A DNA stretch of 64,000 nt from Streptomyces sp. NBC_01255 (GCF_036226445.1 NZ_CP108474.1:3286001-3350000), one strand, 5' to 3'; shown: positions 26,796-36,387, counted from the first letter of the stretch. Notes: a model not told the origin generated them from the sequence alone. Made by a program: numbers and translations.

Positions 26796-27245
26796 TTACG
26801 CGGTGGCCGGCGCCTCCTCGGGGGCGTCGACGCCCTCCCCGGCCCCGTCTCCGTACGTCTTCCCGTACGCCACCAGGGTGAGGACGACGAGTCCGACGAC
26901 CGTCATCAGGAAGGCGAACGCGCCCCAGCCGATCAGGCCGACGGCGACCGCGCCGAGGATGCCGTGCACGACCGCGCAGCCGATGAGCAGGCCCCGGCCC
27001 GCGCGGCCCGGGCGGCGGTCGCGGATGCCGGCGACGAGGGCGACGAGGCCGCACAGGACGAGCGCGACACCGGAACCGATGCCGAGCCCCCAGGTGCCGG
27101 CGACCATGGCGTCCGGGTCCATCCCGTCGAGGGACATCGACTGGGCCTCCACGAAGCCCGCCATGACGGCGTTGATCGCGACGATGCCGGGCGCTTCGAG
27201 GAAGAGCACCGCCGCCGTCACGAGAGCTATCGGTCTGCGGGCCAC
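26796..27245 (-). CDS. Four-pass membrane protein of unknown function
   Basis: A 149-residue protein with four predicted membrane segments (ALVTAAVLFLEAPGIVAINA, GLGIGSGVALVLCGLVALVA, AVVHGILGAVAVGLIGW, FLMTVVGLVVLTLVAYG) and an acidic C-terminal tail. I know no function for it. The start is uncertain: GTG 27245 and GTG 27254 both fit, with a GGGGG run upstream. It converges on maf with only 12 bp between stops. Confidence 0.75.
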   Translation of the reverse strand: MARRPIALVTAAVLFLEAPGIVAINAVMAGFVEAQSMSLDGMDPDAMVAGTWGLGIGSGVALVLCGLVALVAGIRDRRPGRAGRGLLIGCAVVHGILGAVAVGLIGWGAFAFLMTVVGLVVLTLVAYGKTYGDGAGEGVDAPEEAPATA

Positions 27246-27618
27246 CTCGGCCACCCCCTGGATTCGCCTGTTACCGACAGTACGATCGACAGCGCGAAGG
27301 CTACTGGCCGGTAAACCTGCGGACAAGAGTTCGCACACGGGCGGGCGCGGCCGGTCGCCCGGCAAAGAATCGACGGGCCGTTCGTAGAAACCCGACAAAG
27401 AAACCCGAATGGCGACTGGCCGGACGAACAGAGACCTGCGCCACACCTCGGAGCTACTGTGCCGTAAAGGAACCCTGCGTACCGTGGTGCGACAAGGGAA
27501 TTCACGACCCGAGCAGGCCCGGGGTCACGCTCCGTGTGGGCAAGCTCACCACTGGGGACGGGTCGAAAGGCCGTGTCGGCAGTCCCTAAACTCAGCTTGT
27601 TTCAAGGAGGGAGCCATC
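27246..27618. other. Divergent intergenic region upstream of accA2
   Basis: About 370 bp with no credible gene. Just before accA2 there is a TAAACT hexamer (about 27587-27592) that could be a -10 element, then AAGGAGGGAG as ribosome-binding site (27604-27613). No riboswitch was recognised. Confidence 0.5.
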
Positions 27619-29373
27619 GTGCGCAAGGTGCTCATCGCCAACCGTGGCGAAATCGCTGTCCGTGTGGCCCGGGCGTGCCGGGACGCGGGTATCGGCAGCG
27701 TGGCCGTGTACGCCGATCCGGACCGGGACGCTCTGCACGTCCGGGCGGCTGACGAGGCGTTCGCCCTGGGCGGTGACACTCCCGCGACCAGTTATCTGGA
27801 CATGGCGAAGGTGTTGCAGGCCGCGAAGGACGCCGGTGCGGACGCCGTCCACCCCGGATACGGCTTCCTCTCCGAGAACGCCGAGTTCGCGCAGGCCGTC
27901 CTGGACGCGGGTCTGATCTGGATCGGCCCGCCGCCGCAGGCCATCCGCGACCTGGGCGACAAGGTGGCGGCGCGTCACATCGCGCAGCGCGCGGGCGCCC
28001 CGCTGGTCGCCGGCACGCCCGACCCGGTCTCCGGCGCCGACGAGGTCGTCGCGTTCGCGCAGGAGCACGGGCTGCCGATCGCGATCAAGGCCGCCTTCGG
28101 TGGCGGCGGTCGCGGTCTGAAGGTCGCGCGGACCCTGGAAGAGGTCCCCGAGCTGTACGACTCCGCCGTCCGCGAGGCCGTCGCGGCCTTCGGTCGCGGC
28201 GAGTGCTTCGTGGAGCGCTACCTCGACAAGCCCCGGCACGTCGAGACCCAGTGCCTGGCCGACACCCACGGGAACGTGGTCGTCGTCTCGACCCGCGACT
28301 GCTCGCTCCAGCGCCGCCACCAGAAGCTCGTCGAGGAGGCGCCCGCGCCGTTCCTGACCCAGGCGCAGAACGCCGAGCTGTACGCGGCGTCGAAGGCGAT
28401 CCTGAAGGAGGCCGGCTACGTCGGCGCCGGCACGGTCGAGTTCCTCGTCGGCACCGACGGCACGATCTCCTTCCTGGAGGTCAACACCCGCCTCCAGGTC
28501 GAGCACCCGGTCACCGAAGAGGTCACCGGCATCGACCTGGTCCGCGAGATGTTCCGCATCGCCGACGGCGAGGAGCTCGGCTACGGCGACCCGGCGGTCC
28601 GCGGTCACTCCTTCGAGTTCCGCATCAACGGCGAGGACCCCGGCCGCGGCTTCCTGCCCGCCCCCGGCACCGTCACCGTCTTCGACGCCCCCTCGGGCCC
28701 CGGTGTCCGCCTCGACGCGGGCGTCGAGTCCGGCTCCGTGATCGGCCCGGCCTGGGACTCGCTCCTGGCCAAGCTGATCGTCACCGGCGCCACCCGCGAG
28801 CAGGCGCTGCAGCGCGCCGCCCGCGCCCTGGCCGAGTTCAAGGTGGAGGGCATGGCCACGGCCATCCCGTTCCACCAGGCCGTCGTCGTCGACCCGGCGT
28901 TCACCGCGGACCCGTTCCGGGTCCACACCCGGTGGATCGAGACGGAGTTCGTCAACGAGATCAAGCCGTTCGCGCCGGCCGGTGCCGACGCGGACGAGGA
29001 CGAGTCGGGCCGCGAGACGATCGTCGTCGAGGTCGGCGGCAAGCGCCTCGAGGTCTCCCTGCCGTCCTCGCTCGGCATGACGCTGGCCCGCACCGGGCTC
29101 GCGGCGGGTGCGAAGCCGAAGCGCCGCGCGGCGAAGAAGTCCGGCCCGACCGCCTCGGGCGACACCCTCGCCTCCCCGATGCAGGGCACGATCGTGAAGG
29201 TCGCGGTCGAGGAGGGCCAGGAGGTCAAGGAGGGCGACCTCATCGTCGTCCTGGAGGCCATGAAGATGGAGCAGCCCCTCAACGCCCACCGCTCCGGCAC
29301 CGTCAAGGGCCTGAGCGCCGAGGTCGGCGCCTCGGTCACCTCCGGCGCCACCATCTGCGACATCAAGGACTGA
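27619..29373 (+). CDS. accA2: Acetyl/propionyl-CoA carboxylase alpha subunit (biotin carboxylase plus biotin carrier)
   Basis: A 584-residue biotinylated subunit. The biotin carboxylase part (1-450) has [15 protein letters not shown], the Gly-rich ATP-grasp loop [10 protein letters not shown] and the [15 protein letters not shown] active-site segment. A basic Ala/Lys linker leads to the C-terminal carrier domain with the biotinylation site EAMKMEQP. It carboxylates biotin with ATP and bicarbonate and partners with PccB or AccB. GTG 27619 sits 5-6 nt after a perfect AAGGAGGGAG site. It is monocistronic, ended by the hairpin that follows. Confidence 0.96.
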   Translation: MRKVLIANRGEIAVRVARACRDAGIGSVAVYADPDRDALHVRAADEAFALGGDTPATSYLDMAKVLQAAKDAGADAVHPGYGFLSENAEFAQAVLDAGLIWIGPPPQAIRDLGDKVAARHIAQRAGAPLVAGTPDPVSGADEVVAFAQEHGLPIAIKAAFGGGGRGLKVARTLEEVPELYDSAVREAVAAFGRGECFVERYLDKPRHVETQCLADTHGNVVVVSTRDCSLQRRHQKLVEEAPAPFLTQAQNAELYAASKAILKEAGYVGAGTVEFLVGTDGTISFLEVNTRLQVEHPVTEEVTGIDLVREMFRIADGEELGYGDPAVRGHSFEFRINGEDPGRGFLPAPGTVTVFDAPSGPGVRLDAGVESGSVIGPAWDSLLAKLIVTGATREQALQRAARALAEFKVEGMATAIPFHQAVVVDPAFTADPFRVHTRWIETEFVNEIKPFAPAGADADEDESGRETIVVEVGGKRLEVSLPSSLGMTLARTGLAAGAKPKRRAAKKSGPTASGDTLASPMQGTIVKVAVEEGQEVKEGDLIVVLEAMKMEQPLNAHRSGTVKGLSAEVGASVTSGATICDIKD

Positions 29374-29394
29374 CCGTCGCGGCACGTACGGTAC

Positions 29395-29428
29395 GAAGGG
29401 CCCGCAGGCAGCAGCCTGCGGGCCCTTC
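29395..29428 (+). terminator. Terminator hairpin after accA2
   Basis: GAAGGGCCCGCAGGC (29395-29409) and GCCTGCGGGCCCTTC (29414-29428) are perfect 15-bp arms around a 4-nt loop. Confidence 0.92.
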
Positions 29429-29466
29429 CGTCGAGACACCCGTCGAGACACCCCGGTCGAGACACC
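29429..29466 (+). repeat. Three 11-12 bp tandem repeats
   Basis: GTCGAGACACC occurs three times (within 29429-29440, 29441-29452, and 29456-29466) directly between the accA2 terminator and the TetR gene start. Confidence 0.85.
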
Positions 29467-29486
29467 CCCAGGGGAGGACCTCCATC

Positions 29487-30032
29487 ATGCGAGCCGACGC
29501 GCGGCGCAACCACGAGCGGCTGCTCACGGAGGCCAGGGCCGCCTTCGCCGAACACGGCACGGACGCACCCCTGGAGGAGGTCGCCCGCCGTGCGGGCCTC
29601 GGGATCGGCACCCTCTACCGCCACTTCCCCACCCGGGCCGATCTGCTGAACGCCGTCTTCCAGGAGGCCCTGGCGGCGCTCCTGCACCGCTCGCACGAGC
29701 TGGCGGGCGCGGCCGAGCCGTGCCGGGCGCTCGTGGAGTGGCTGCGGGCCCTGATCGCCCACGCGGGCGAGTACCGGGGGCTCGCGCACGCGCTGATGTC
29801 CGCCTCGTACGACCGGAGTTCGGCGCTCGCCTCGTGCAGCGTGCCACTGCGCGAGGCGGGCGAGGCGCTGCTCGGGCGCGCTCAGGAGGCGGGGCAGGTA
29901 CGCGCCGACGTGTCGATCGGCGACCTGATGCAGCTCACCAACGCGATCGCGCTGGCGGCGGAACAGTGCCCGGAGGACGTGGAGTTGGCGGACCGCCTGC
30001 TCGCACTGACCCTGCGGGGACTCACAGACTGA
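29487..30032 (+). CDS. TetR-family regulator
   Basis: A 181-residue DNA-binding protein with helix-turn-helix EEVARRAGLGIGTLYRHFPT near residues 30-50 and a helical C-terminal domain of the SACE_7040/TetR_C_33 kind. Neither the target nor the ligand is known; the gene has no divergent partner. ATG 29487 follows GGGGAGGACC. The TetR gene and the DeoR gene converge. Confidence 0.88.
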   Translation: MRADARRNHERLLTEARAAFAEHGTDAPLEEVARRAGLGIGTLYRHFPTRADLLNAVFQEALAALLHRSHELAGAAEPCRALVEWLRALIAHAGEYRGLAHALMSASYDRSSALASCSVPLREAGEALLGRAQEAGQVRADVSIGDLMQLTNAIALAAEQCPEDVELADRLLALTLRGLTD

Positions 30033-30045
30033 TGGTGGTGGCCGT

Positions 30046-30067
30046 GGGACCCCTGGGGGAGGGTCCC
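30046..30067. terminator. Short hairpin between convergent TetR and DeoR genes
   Basis: GGGACCC (30046-30052) and GGGTCCC (30061-30067) with an 8-nt loop. Short arms, moderate confidence. Confidence 0.55.
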
Positions 30068-30109
30068 TCGCGACGCGGAACTCGGTGAGGTGGCGGTGAC
30101 GGTGACGGC

Positions 30110-31072
30110 TCAGCGGCGGCGCATGTCCGCGACCCGGGCCGTGCGCTCCAGCGTCTCCGCCGCCATTCCCCCGCCGGGCCCCCGGAACTGACCGGCCGCC
30201 ATCCGTCCGCGCTGGACGGGGAGGGGCATGTCACGGCGGGCCCGGACGCCCGGGGGGTGCTGCTCACCGCCGACGGAGCCGGGCCCCTGGCCCGTACCGG
30301 CGACGGCGATCTGCACGCCCTGGTCGGCGAGGGCCTGGAGCTCGGAGGCGGCCCGCTCGTCGTGGGCCGGGGGCTCGTCGGTCACCAGGCGGGTGATGAC
30401 GTCCGTCGGCACCGTCTGGAACATGGTGTCGGCGCCGAGCTTGGTGTGGTCGGCGAGGACCACGACCTCCGCCGCCGCCTGCACCAGGGCCCGGTCCACG
30501 CTCGCGGAGAGCATGTTGGACGTGGAGAGCCCGCGCTCGGCCGTGAGTCCGCTCCCGGAGAGGAAGGCCCGGGAGACCCGCAGCCCCTGGAGCGACTGCT
30601 CGGCCCCGCTGCCCACGAGGGCGTAGTTGGAGCCGCGCAGGGTGCCGCCCGTCATGACGACCTCGACCCGGTTGGCATGGGCGAGGGCCTGGGCGACGAG
30701 CAGGGAGTTGGTGACGACGGTCAGACCGGGCACGCGGGCGAGCCGGCGCGCCAGCTCCTGGGTGGTCGTCCCGGCACCGACGACGATGGCCTCGCCCTCT
30801 TCGACGAGGCTCGCGGCGACGTCGGCGATGGCCGTCTTCTCCGCGGTGGCGAGATGGGATTTCTGCGGGAAGCCGGATTCTCGCGTGAATCCGCCCGGCA
30901 ACACCGCACCGCCGTGGCGGCGGTCGAGGAGTCCTTCTGCCTCGAGTGCCCGTACGTCCCTCCGTACGGTCACCTCCGAGGTCTGGACGACGCGGGCGAG
31001 CTCGCGGAGCGACACGGCCCCATTGGCTCGCACCATTTCGAGGATCAACTGGCGACGTTCTGCAGCGAACAC
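30110..31072 (-). CDS. DeoR/GlpR-family transcriptional regulator
   Basis: A 320-residue repressor. N-terminal DeoR helix-turn-helix: RELARVVQTSEVTVRRDVRA, followed by EAEGLLDRRHGGA. The sugar-phosphate-binding isomerase-like domain follows (VVGAGTTTQELARRL, VVTNSLLVAQAL, LSGSGLTAERGLST). Family members respond to phosphorylated sugars, including deoxyribose-5-phosphate. The C-terminal about 65 residues after QIAVAGT are an unusual Gly/Arg-rich tail not typical of the family. It lies near nucleoside-catabolism genes, but binding to them is inference. Confidence 0.88.
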   Translation of the reverse strand: MFAAERRQLILEMVRANGAVSLRELARVVQTSEVTVRRDVRALEAEGLLDRRHGGAVLPGGFTRESGFPQKSHLATAEKTAIADVAASLVEEGEAIVVGAGTTTQELARRLARVPGLTVVTNSLLVAQALAHANRVEVVMTGGTLRGSNYALVGSGAEQSLQGLRVSRAFLSGSGLTAERGLSTSNMLSASVDRALVQAAAEVVVLADHTKLGADTMFQTVPTDVITRLVTDEPPAHDERAASELQALADQGVQIAVAGTGQGPGSVGGEQHPPGVRARRDMPLPVQRGRMAAGQFRGPGGGMAAETLERTARVADMRRR

Positions 31073-31141
31073 GAAACTGACAGTAACGTGACCGGCCGAT
31101 ACTTTTCAGCACTATGCGCCGAATTGCAGAAGATGCGCACA

Positions 31142-31175
31142 GACGGGGCCTCCAAGTGGTATGGGAGACCCCGTC
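31142..31175 (-). terminator. Hairpin downstream of lpdA
   Basis: GACGGGG (31142-31148) pairs with CCCCGTC (31169-31175), with additional pairing of TCC and GGGA in the loop, between the lpdA stop and the DeoR gene start. Confidence 0.5.
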
Positions 31176-31284
31176 GTTGATCCGCTCGATGCCTGGGCTA
31201 TGCCCCGCCTTGCCGGGGGTTGTCCGAGTCGGCGAACCGTTCCCGCAGGCGGGAGCGGTCCCGGAGCGGGGTGGGGCGGGGGTG

Positions 31285-32724
31285 TTACGCCTCGCCCGCC
31301 GACTTTCGGGTGTGCAACTGCCGTGCCACTTCCGCGATCGAGCCCGACAGGGAGGGGTACACGGTGAAAGCATTTGCGATCTGTTCGACGGTCAGATTGT
31401 TGTCGACCGCGATCGAGATCGGGTGAATCAGTTCGCTCGCCTTCGGGGCGACGATGCAGCCGCCGACCACGATGCCGGTGCCAGGGCGGCAGAAGATCTT
31501 GACGAAACCGTCCCGGATGCCCTGCATCTTCGCGCGGGGGTTGCGCAGCAGCGGCAGCTTGACGACCTTGGCGTCGATCTTGCCCGCGTCCACGTCGGCC
31601 TGCGTGTAGCCGACGGTGGCGATCTCGGGGTCCGTGAAGACGTTGGAGGAGACCGTCTTCAGGTTGAGCGGGGTCACCGCGTCGCCGAGGAAGTGGTACA
31701 TGGCGATGCGGCCCTGCATGGCGGCGACCGAGGCAAGCGCGAAGACACCGGTCACGTCACCGGCCGCGTAGACGCCGGGGGCGCTCGTACGGGAGACCTT
31801 GTCGGTCCAGATGTGACCGGAGTCCTTCAGCTTGACGCCGGCGTCCTCCAGACCCATTCCGGACGAGTTCGGGATCGCGCCGACGGCCATGAGGCAGTGG
31901 GTGCCGGAGATGACCCGGCCGTCCGCGAGGGTGACCTCGACCCGGTCGCCGACCCGCTTGGCGGACTCGGCGCGGGAGCGGGCCATGACGTTCATGCCGC
32001 GGCGCCGGAAGACGTCCTCCAGGACGGCGGCGGCGTCCGGGTCCTCACCGGGCAGCACGCGGTCGCGGGAGGAGACGAGGGTGACCCGGGAGCCGAGCGC
32101 CTGGTAGGCGCCGGCGAACTCGGCGCCGGTGACGCCGGATCCGACCACGATGAGCTCCTCGGGGAGCTCCTTGAGGTCGTAGACCTGGGTCCAGTTGAGG
32201 ATGCGCTCGCCGTCCGGCTTGGCGTCCGGCACCTCGCGCGGGTGGCCGCCGGTCGCGATGAGCACGGCGTCCGCGGTGAGCGTCTCCTCCGTGCCATCGA
32301 CGGCGGTGACGATCACCTGGCGGGAGCCGTCCACGGCCTGCCGGCCGGAGAGCCGGCCGCGGCCGCGCAGCACGCGGGCGCCCGCCCGGGTGACGGAGGC
32401 GGTGATGTCGTGCGACTGGGCGAGCGCGAGGCGCTTCACCCGTCGGTTGACCTTGCCGAGGTCCACGCCGACGACGCGGGCGGCCTGCTCCACGTGCGGG
32501 GTGTCGTCCGCGACGATGATGCCGAGCTCCTCGTAGGAGGAGTCGAAGGTGGTCATCACCTCCGCCGTCGCGATGAGCGTCTTCGAGGGAACACAGTCGG
32601 TCAGGACGGAAGCGCCGCCGAGGCCGTCGCAGTCGACGACGGTCACCTCCGCGCCGAGTTGGGCGCCCACCAAGGCCGCCTCGTATCCGCCGGGTCCGCC
32701 ACCGATGATCACGATCCGGGTCAC
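31285..32724 (-). CDS. lpdA: NAD(P)H-quinone dehydrogenase of the LpdA type
   Basis: A 479-residue FAD flavoprotein of the dihydrolipoamide dehydrogenase superfamily. FAD site VIIGGGPGGYEAAL, NAD site VVGSGVTGAEFAG, and AGDVTG are clear. The disulfide motif is altered: GGASVLTDCVPSKTL has one Cys where lipoamide dehydrogenases have two (CxxxxC). As in mycobacterial LpdA this argues for quinone reduction rather than lipoyl chemistry. The start is a GTG at 32724. It is divergent from the gamma-glutamylcyclotransferase-like gene over about 200 bp that hold two hairpin-like repeats. Confidence 0.9.
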   Translation of the reverse strand: MTRIVIIGGGPGGYEAALVGAQLGAEVTVVDCDGLGGASVLTDCVPSKTLIATAEVMTTFDSSYEELGIIVADDTPHVEQAARVVGVDLGKVNRRVKRLALAQSHDITASVTRAGARVLRGRGRLSGRQAVDGSRQVIVTAVDGTEETLTADAVLIATGGHPREVPDAKPDGERILNWTQVYDLKELPEELIVVGSGVTGAEFAGAYQALGSRVTLVSSRDRVLPGEDPDAAAVLEDVFRRRGMNVMARSRAESAKRVGDRVEVTLADGRVISGTHCLMAVGAIPNSSGMGLEDAGVKLKDSGHIWTDKVSRTSAPGVYAAGDVTGVFALASVAAMQGRIAMYHFLGDAVTPLNLKTVSSNVFTDPEIATVGYTQADVDAGKIDAKVVKLPLLRNPRAKMQGIRDGFVKIFCRPGTGIVVGGCIVAPKASELIHPISIAVDNNLTVEQIANAFTVYPSLSGSIAEVARQLHTRKSAGEA

Positions 32725-32778
32725 TGGGATCTACGCCTCGCGTCTCGTTCTGCCGGGGGGTCCCCCCGCTGGGGTGCA

Positions 32779-32833
32779 GTGCGTACGCCATTGTCCCGCA
32801 CGCTTCAAGTGCGTACCCCATTCTCCCGCACGC
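32779..32833. repeat. Two 25-bp direct repeats (30-bp period), each with inverted ends
   Basis: The copies at 32779-32803 and 32809-32833 differ at two positions. Each begins GTGCG and ends CGCAC(GC), so each is also a small inverted repeat. They lie between divergent lpdA and the next gene, near both promoters, and could be a double operator. Confidence 0.85.
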
Positions 32834-32926
32834 CCGGCGCGGCCTCGCGCCGGGGCTCCCCACGGGCGTCACCGCGGAGTCCGGGAGTTCGGCGGACACC
32901 CCGCCCGCTCCCGTACTCTCGGTCCC

Positions 32927-33364
32927 ATGTCGCTCTACGCCGCTTTCGCCGGCAACCTCGACGCGCGGCTGATGAGCCGCCGCGCACCGCACTCCCCGCT
33001 GCGCGGCACCGGCTGGCTGAACGGCTGGCGGCTCACCTTCGGCGGCGAGCAGATGGGCTGGGAGGGCGCGCTGGCCACCATCGTGGAGGCCCCCCGCTCA
33101 CAGGTCTTCGTGGCGCTGTACGACATCGCGCCGATGGACGAGGAGTCCATGGACCGGTGGGAGGGCGTCGGCCTGGACATCTACCGGCGGATGCGGATCC
33201 GGGTCGACACGCTCGACGGCGAGGAGGCGGCCTGGGTGTACGTCCTCAACGGCTACGAGGGCGGGCTGCCGTCCGCGCGGTACCTGGGCGAGGTCGCGGA
33301 CGCGGCCGAATCGGCGGGCGCGCCGCACGACTACGTGATGGAGTTGCGCAAGCGTCCCTGTTGA
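32927..33364 (+). CDS. Gamma-glutamylcyclotransferase-like protein
   Basis: A 145-residue small protein of the gamma-glutamylcyclotransferase fold. N-terminal YAAFAGNLD corresponds to the substrate-binding YGSNLD loop. Other segments are GTGWLNGWRLTFGGE, LYDIAPMDEESMDRWEGV and YVLNGYEGG. Probably acts on gamma-glutamyl compounds in the cytoplasm, but many family members are uncharacterised. ATG 32927 is the only plausible start; the ribosome-binding site is weak. The gene stands alone, 168 bp before the phosphorylase. Confidence 0.85.
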   Translation: MSLYAAFAGNLDARLMSRRAPHSPLRGTGWLNGWRLTFGGEQMGWEGALATIVEAPRSQVFVALYDIAPMDEESMDRWEGVGLDIYRRMRIRVDTLDGEEAAWVYVLNGYEGGLPSARYLGEVADAAESAGAPHDYVMELRKRPC

Positions 33365-33439
33365 TCCGTCCGGGGCAGGCGACTCCCCCGTTCGTCGGAA
33401 ACGACAAGACAACGATCGCATGTCCGTCAGCATCGTCAT

Positions 33440-33451
33440 CTACGCGCGTAG
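33440..33451. promoter_or_regulatory. Candidate nucleoside-regulon operator (copy 1)
   Basis: Perfect palindrome CTACGCGCGTAG, 82-93 bp upstream of the purine nucleoside phosphorylase start. The identical 12-mer occurs upstream of deoC at 51408-51419, in similar context (followed by a short A/T-containing stretch then GCTC/TCTC). Shared operator is inference. Confidence 0.6.
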
Positions 33452-33532
33452 GCATTCTCCGGCTACGCTTCTGCGCGTACCAAATCCGTCCGGGGCTCCC
33501 CTCGGACCCCCCTCCCCGAGGCGAGAGAGTCA

Positions 33533-34336
33533 GTGAACGCAACTGCCACCCCGTACGAGGCCGCCGAGGCCGCTGCCGCCCGTCTGCGCGAGCTGACCGG
33601 CGTCGAGAACCACGACGTCGCCCTGGTCATGGGCTCGGGCTGGGCGCCCGCCGTCGACGCGCTCGGCGCCCCCGAGGCCGAGTTCCCGGTGACCGAACTC
33701 CCCGGCTTCCCGCCGCCGGCCGTCGAGGGCCACGGCGGCACGGTCCGCTCGTACAAGATCGGTGAGAAGCGCGCGCTGGTCTTCCTCGGCCGCACCCACT
33801 TCTACGAGGGCCGGGGCGTCGCCTCCGTCGCCCACGGCGTGCGCACCGCCGTCGCCGCCGGCTGCAAGACCGTCGTCCTGACCAACGGCTGCGGCGGCCT
33901 CCGCGAGGGCATGCGCCCCGGCCAGCCGGTCCTGATCAGCGACCACATCAACCTGACGGCCGCCTCCCCGATCGTCGGCGCGAACTTCGTGGACCTCACC
34001 GACCTGTACTCGCCGCGGCTGCGCGCGCTGTGCAAGGAGGTCGACGAGACCCTGGAGGAGGGCGTCTACGTCCAGTTCCCCGGGCCGCACTACGAGACCC
34101 CGGCCGAGATCAACATGGTCCGCGCCATGGGCGGCGACCTCGTCGGCATGTCCACCACCCTGGAGGCGATCGCGGCCCGCGAGGCCGGCGCCGAGGTCCT
34201 GGGCATCTCGCTCGTCACGAACCTGGCGGCGGGGCTCTCGGGCGAGCCGCTGAACCACGAAGAGGTCCTCCAGGCCGGGCGGGACTCCGCCGCGCGGATG
34301 GGCGAACTGCTGACGCGGGTCCTCGACCGGATCTGA
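33533..34336 (+). CDS. Purine nucleoside phosphorylase
   Basis: A 267-residue trimeric-type phosphorylase cleaving (deoxy)inosine and guanosine with phosphate to base and (deoxy)ribose-1-phosphate. Motifs: MGSGWAP (phosphate loop), [32 protein letters not shown] and LVTNLAAG (Asn that favours 6-oxopurines). GTG 33533 follows GAGAGAG. The next gene, a phosphosugar mutase, lies beyond a giant hairpin. The product sugar phosphate would be isomerised by that mutase and split by DeoC. Confidence 0.95.
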   Translation: MNATATPYEAAEAAAARLRELTGVENHDVALVMGSGWAPAVDALGAPEAEFPVTELPGFPPPAVEGHGGTVRSYKIGEKRALVFLGRTHFYEGRGVASVAHGVRTAVAAGCKTVVLTNGCGGLREGMRPGQPVLISDHINLTAASPIVGANFVDLTDLYSPRLRALCKEVDETLEEGVYVQFPGPHYETPAEINMVRAMGGDLVGMSTTLEAIAAREAGAEVLGISLVTNLAAGLSGEPLNHEEVLQAGRDSAARMGELLTRVLDRI

Positions 34337-34460
34337 GTTTTTCCGGCGCTCCTCGCACCGCTCGGCCCCAGGGGGCCGAGCGGGCTTCGGAGCCCTGCGG
34401 CGGCCTCCGACCGCCGGGTGGTCCCGCCGCGCCCATGCCCCGCGCGGCGCCGGGCCGCAG

Positions 34461-34687
34461 GTGCCGCTGCGCGGGGCTTCTCCCCCACCCCGCCCCTTCC
34501 CGTAACCGGGGGCGAGCCCCCGGACCCCGTACGGCCTTCGGCCGTGCCCTCAAACGCCGGGCGGGCTGAAGGTTCCGCCCGAAGGACGGAAATTCAGCCC
34601 CGCCGGCGTTTGAGGCTCGGGGGTCCGGGGGCAGAGCCACCGGTTACGGGAAGGGGCGGGGTGGGGAAAGGCTCCGCGCAGCGGCAC
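34461..34687. repeat. Very long inverted repeat (arms about 95-110 bp)
   Basis: The left arm (34461-34570) begins GTGCCGCTGCGC; the right arm (34593-34687) ends GCGCAGCGGCAC. Long matching blocks include CCCCGCCCCTTCCCGTAACC and CTCAAACGCC with its complement, around a 22-bp loop. It fills most of the 398-bp gap between the phosphorylase and mutase genes. Similar palindromes occur between many streptomycete genes; it may be a very strong terminator. Confidence 0.9.
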
Positions 34688-34734
34688 ACCCACCGCCCCG
34701 CACCCTCCCGCCCCGCAACCCCGAAAGGCACACC

Positions 34735-36387
34735 GTGACGCAGGACGACCTCCTCGCCCGGGCCCAGGCCTGGCTCGCCGAGGACCCCGACACCGAGACG
34801 CGCGAGGAGCTCGCGAAGCTCATCGAGGCCGGCGACACCGACGAGCTCGCCGCCCGCTTCGCCGGCACGCTCCAGTTCGGCACCGCCGGACTCCGGGGCG
34901 AGATCGGCGCAGGACCCATGCGGATGAACCGTTCCGTCGTCATCCGCGCGGCCGCCGGCCTCGCCGCGTACCTGAAGGCCAAGGGCGAGACCGGCGGTCT
35001 CGTCGTGATCGGCTACGACGCCCGCTACAAGTCCGCCGACTTCGCCCGCGACACCGCCGCCGTGATGATCGGCGCCGGACTCCGCGCGGCCGTGCTCCCC
35101 CGCCCGCTGCCGACGCCCGTCCTCGCGTACGCCATAAGGCATCTGGGCGCCGTCGCCGGTGTCGAGGTGACCGCGAGCCACAACCCGCCGCGCGACAACG
35201 GCTACAAGGTCTACCTGGGCGACGGCTCGCAGATCGTGCCGCCCGCGGACGCGGAGATCGCCGCCGAGATCGACGCGGTGCGCTCCCTCGCGGACGTGCC
35301 CCGCCCGGAGGCCGGCTGGGAGACCCTCGGCGACGAGGTCCTGGAGGCCTACCTGGCGCGTACGGACGCCGTCCTGACGCCCGGGTCCCCCCGGACCGCG
35401 CGGACCGTCTACACGGCCATGCACGGCGTCGGCAAGGACGTCCTGACGGCGGCCTTCGGCCGCGCCGGCTTCCCGCCGCCCGCGCTCGTCGCCGCGCAGG
35501 CCGAGCCCGACCCGGCGTTCCCGACGGTCGCCTTCCCGAACCCGGAGGAGCCGGGTGCCATGGACCTCGCCTTCGAGGCGGCCCGGGCCGTGGACCCCGA
35601 CCTGATCATCGCCAACGACCCGGACGCCGACCGCTGCGCGGTGGCCGTGCCGGACGCCTCGGTCGAGGGCGGCTGGCGGATGCTCCGCGGCGACGAGGTG
35701 GGCGCGCTGCTCGCCGCGCACCTGGTGCACAAGGGCGCGACCGGCGTGTTCGCCGAGTCGATCGTGTCGTCCTCCCTCCTGGGCCGGATCGCCGAGGCGG
35801 CCGGGGTCGGGTACGAGGAGACGCTGACCGGCTTCAAGTGGATCGCGCGCGTCGAGGGGCTGCGGTACGGCTACGAGGAGGCGCTCGGCTACTGCGTCGA
35901 CCCGGAGGGCGTCCGCGACAAGGACGGCATCACGGCGGCGCTGCTCGTCGCCGAGCTGGCCTCGGTCCTCAAGGAGCAGGACCGCACGCTCCTCGACCTG
36001 CTCGACGACCTGGCGGTGGCCCACGGGCTGCACGCCACGGACCAGCTGTCGGTGCGGGTCGAGGACCTGTCGGTCATCGCGAACGCGATGGCCGCGCTCC
36101 GCGAGCGCCCGCCGGTCTCCCTCGCCGGTCTCACCGTCGTCTCGGCGGAGGACCTGACGAAGGGCACGGAGACGCTGCCGCCGACGGACGGGCTGCGCTA
36201 CCACCTGGAGGGCGACTACAAGGCCCGGGTGATCGTCCGCCCGAGCGGCACCGAGCCCAAGCTCAAGTGCTACCTGGAGGTCGTCGTGCCGGTCGCCGAC
36301 GCACGCGGGCTCGCGCCGGCGCGGGCGAAGGGCGCGGAGCTGCTGGCCGCGATCAAGCGGGACCTGAGCGCGGCCGCGGGGCTCTGA
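34735..36387 (+). CDS. Phosphosugar mutase (phosphoglucomutase/phosphomannomutase family)
   Basis: A 550-residue alpha-D-phosphohexomutase-fold enzyme that moves a phosphate between C1 and C6 (or C5) of a sugar. The phosphoserine is in TASHNPP, the metal-binding loop is NDPDADRC, the sugar loop is GYEEALGYCVDP, and the phosphate loop is RPSGTEPKLK. Next to a nucleoside phosphorylase, a phosphopentomutase-like role on (deoxy)ribose phosphate is plausible; many relatives act on glucose or mannose phosphate. GTG 34735 has GAAAGG about 8-9 nt upstream. Confidence 0.9.
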   Translation: MTQDDLLARAQAWLAEDPDTETREELAKLIEAGDTDELAARFAGTLQFGTAGLRGEIGAGPMRMNRSVVIRAAAGLAAYLKAKGETGGLVVIGYDARYKSADFARDTAAVMIGAGLRAAVLPRPLPTPVLAYAIRHLGAVAGVEVTASHNPPRDNGYKVYLGDGSQIVPPADAEIAAEIDAVRSLADVPRPEAGWETLGDEVLEAYLARTDAVLTPGSPRTARTVYTAMHGVGKDVLTAAFGRAGFPPPALVAAQAEPDPAFPTVAFPNPEEPGAMDLAFEAARAVDPDLIIANDPDADRCAVAVPDASVEGGWRMLRGDEVGALLAAHLVHKGATGVFAESIVSSSLLGRIAEAAGVGYEETLTGFKWIARVEGLRYGYEEALGYCVDPEGVRDKDGITAALLVAELASVLKEQDRTLLDLLDDLAVAHGLHATDQLSVRVEDLSVIANAMAALRERPPVSLAGLTVVSAEDLTKGTETLPPTDGLRYHLEGDYKARVIVRPSGTEPKLKCYLEVVVPVADARGLAPARAKGAELLAAIKRDLSAAAGL

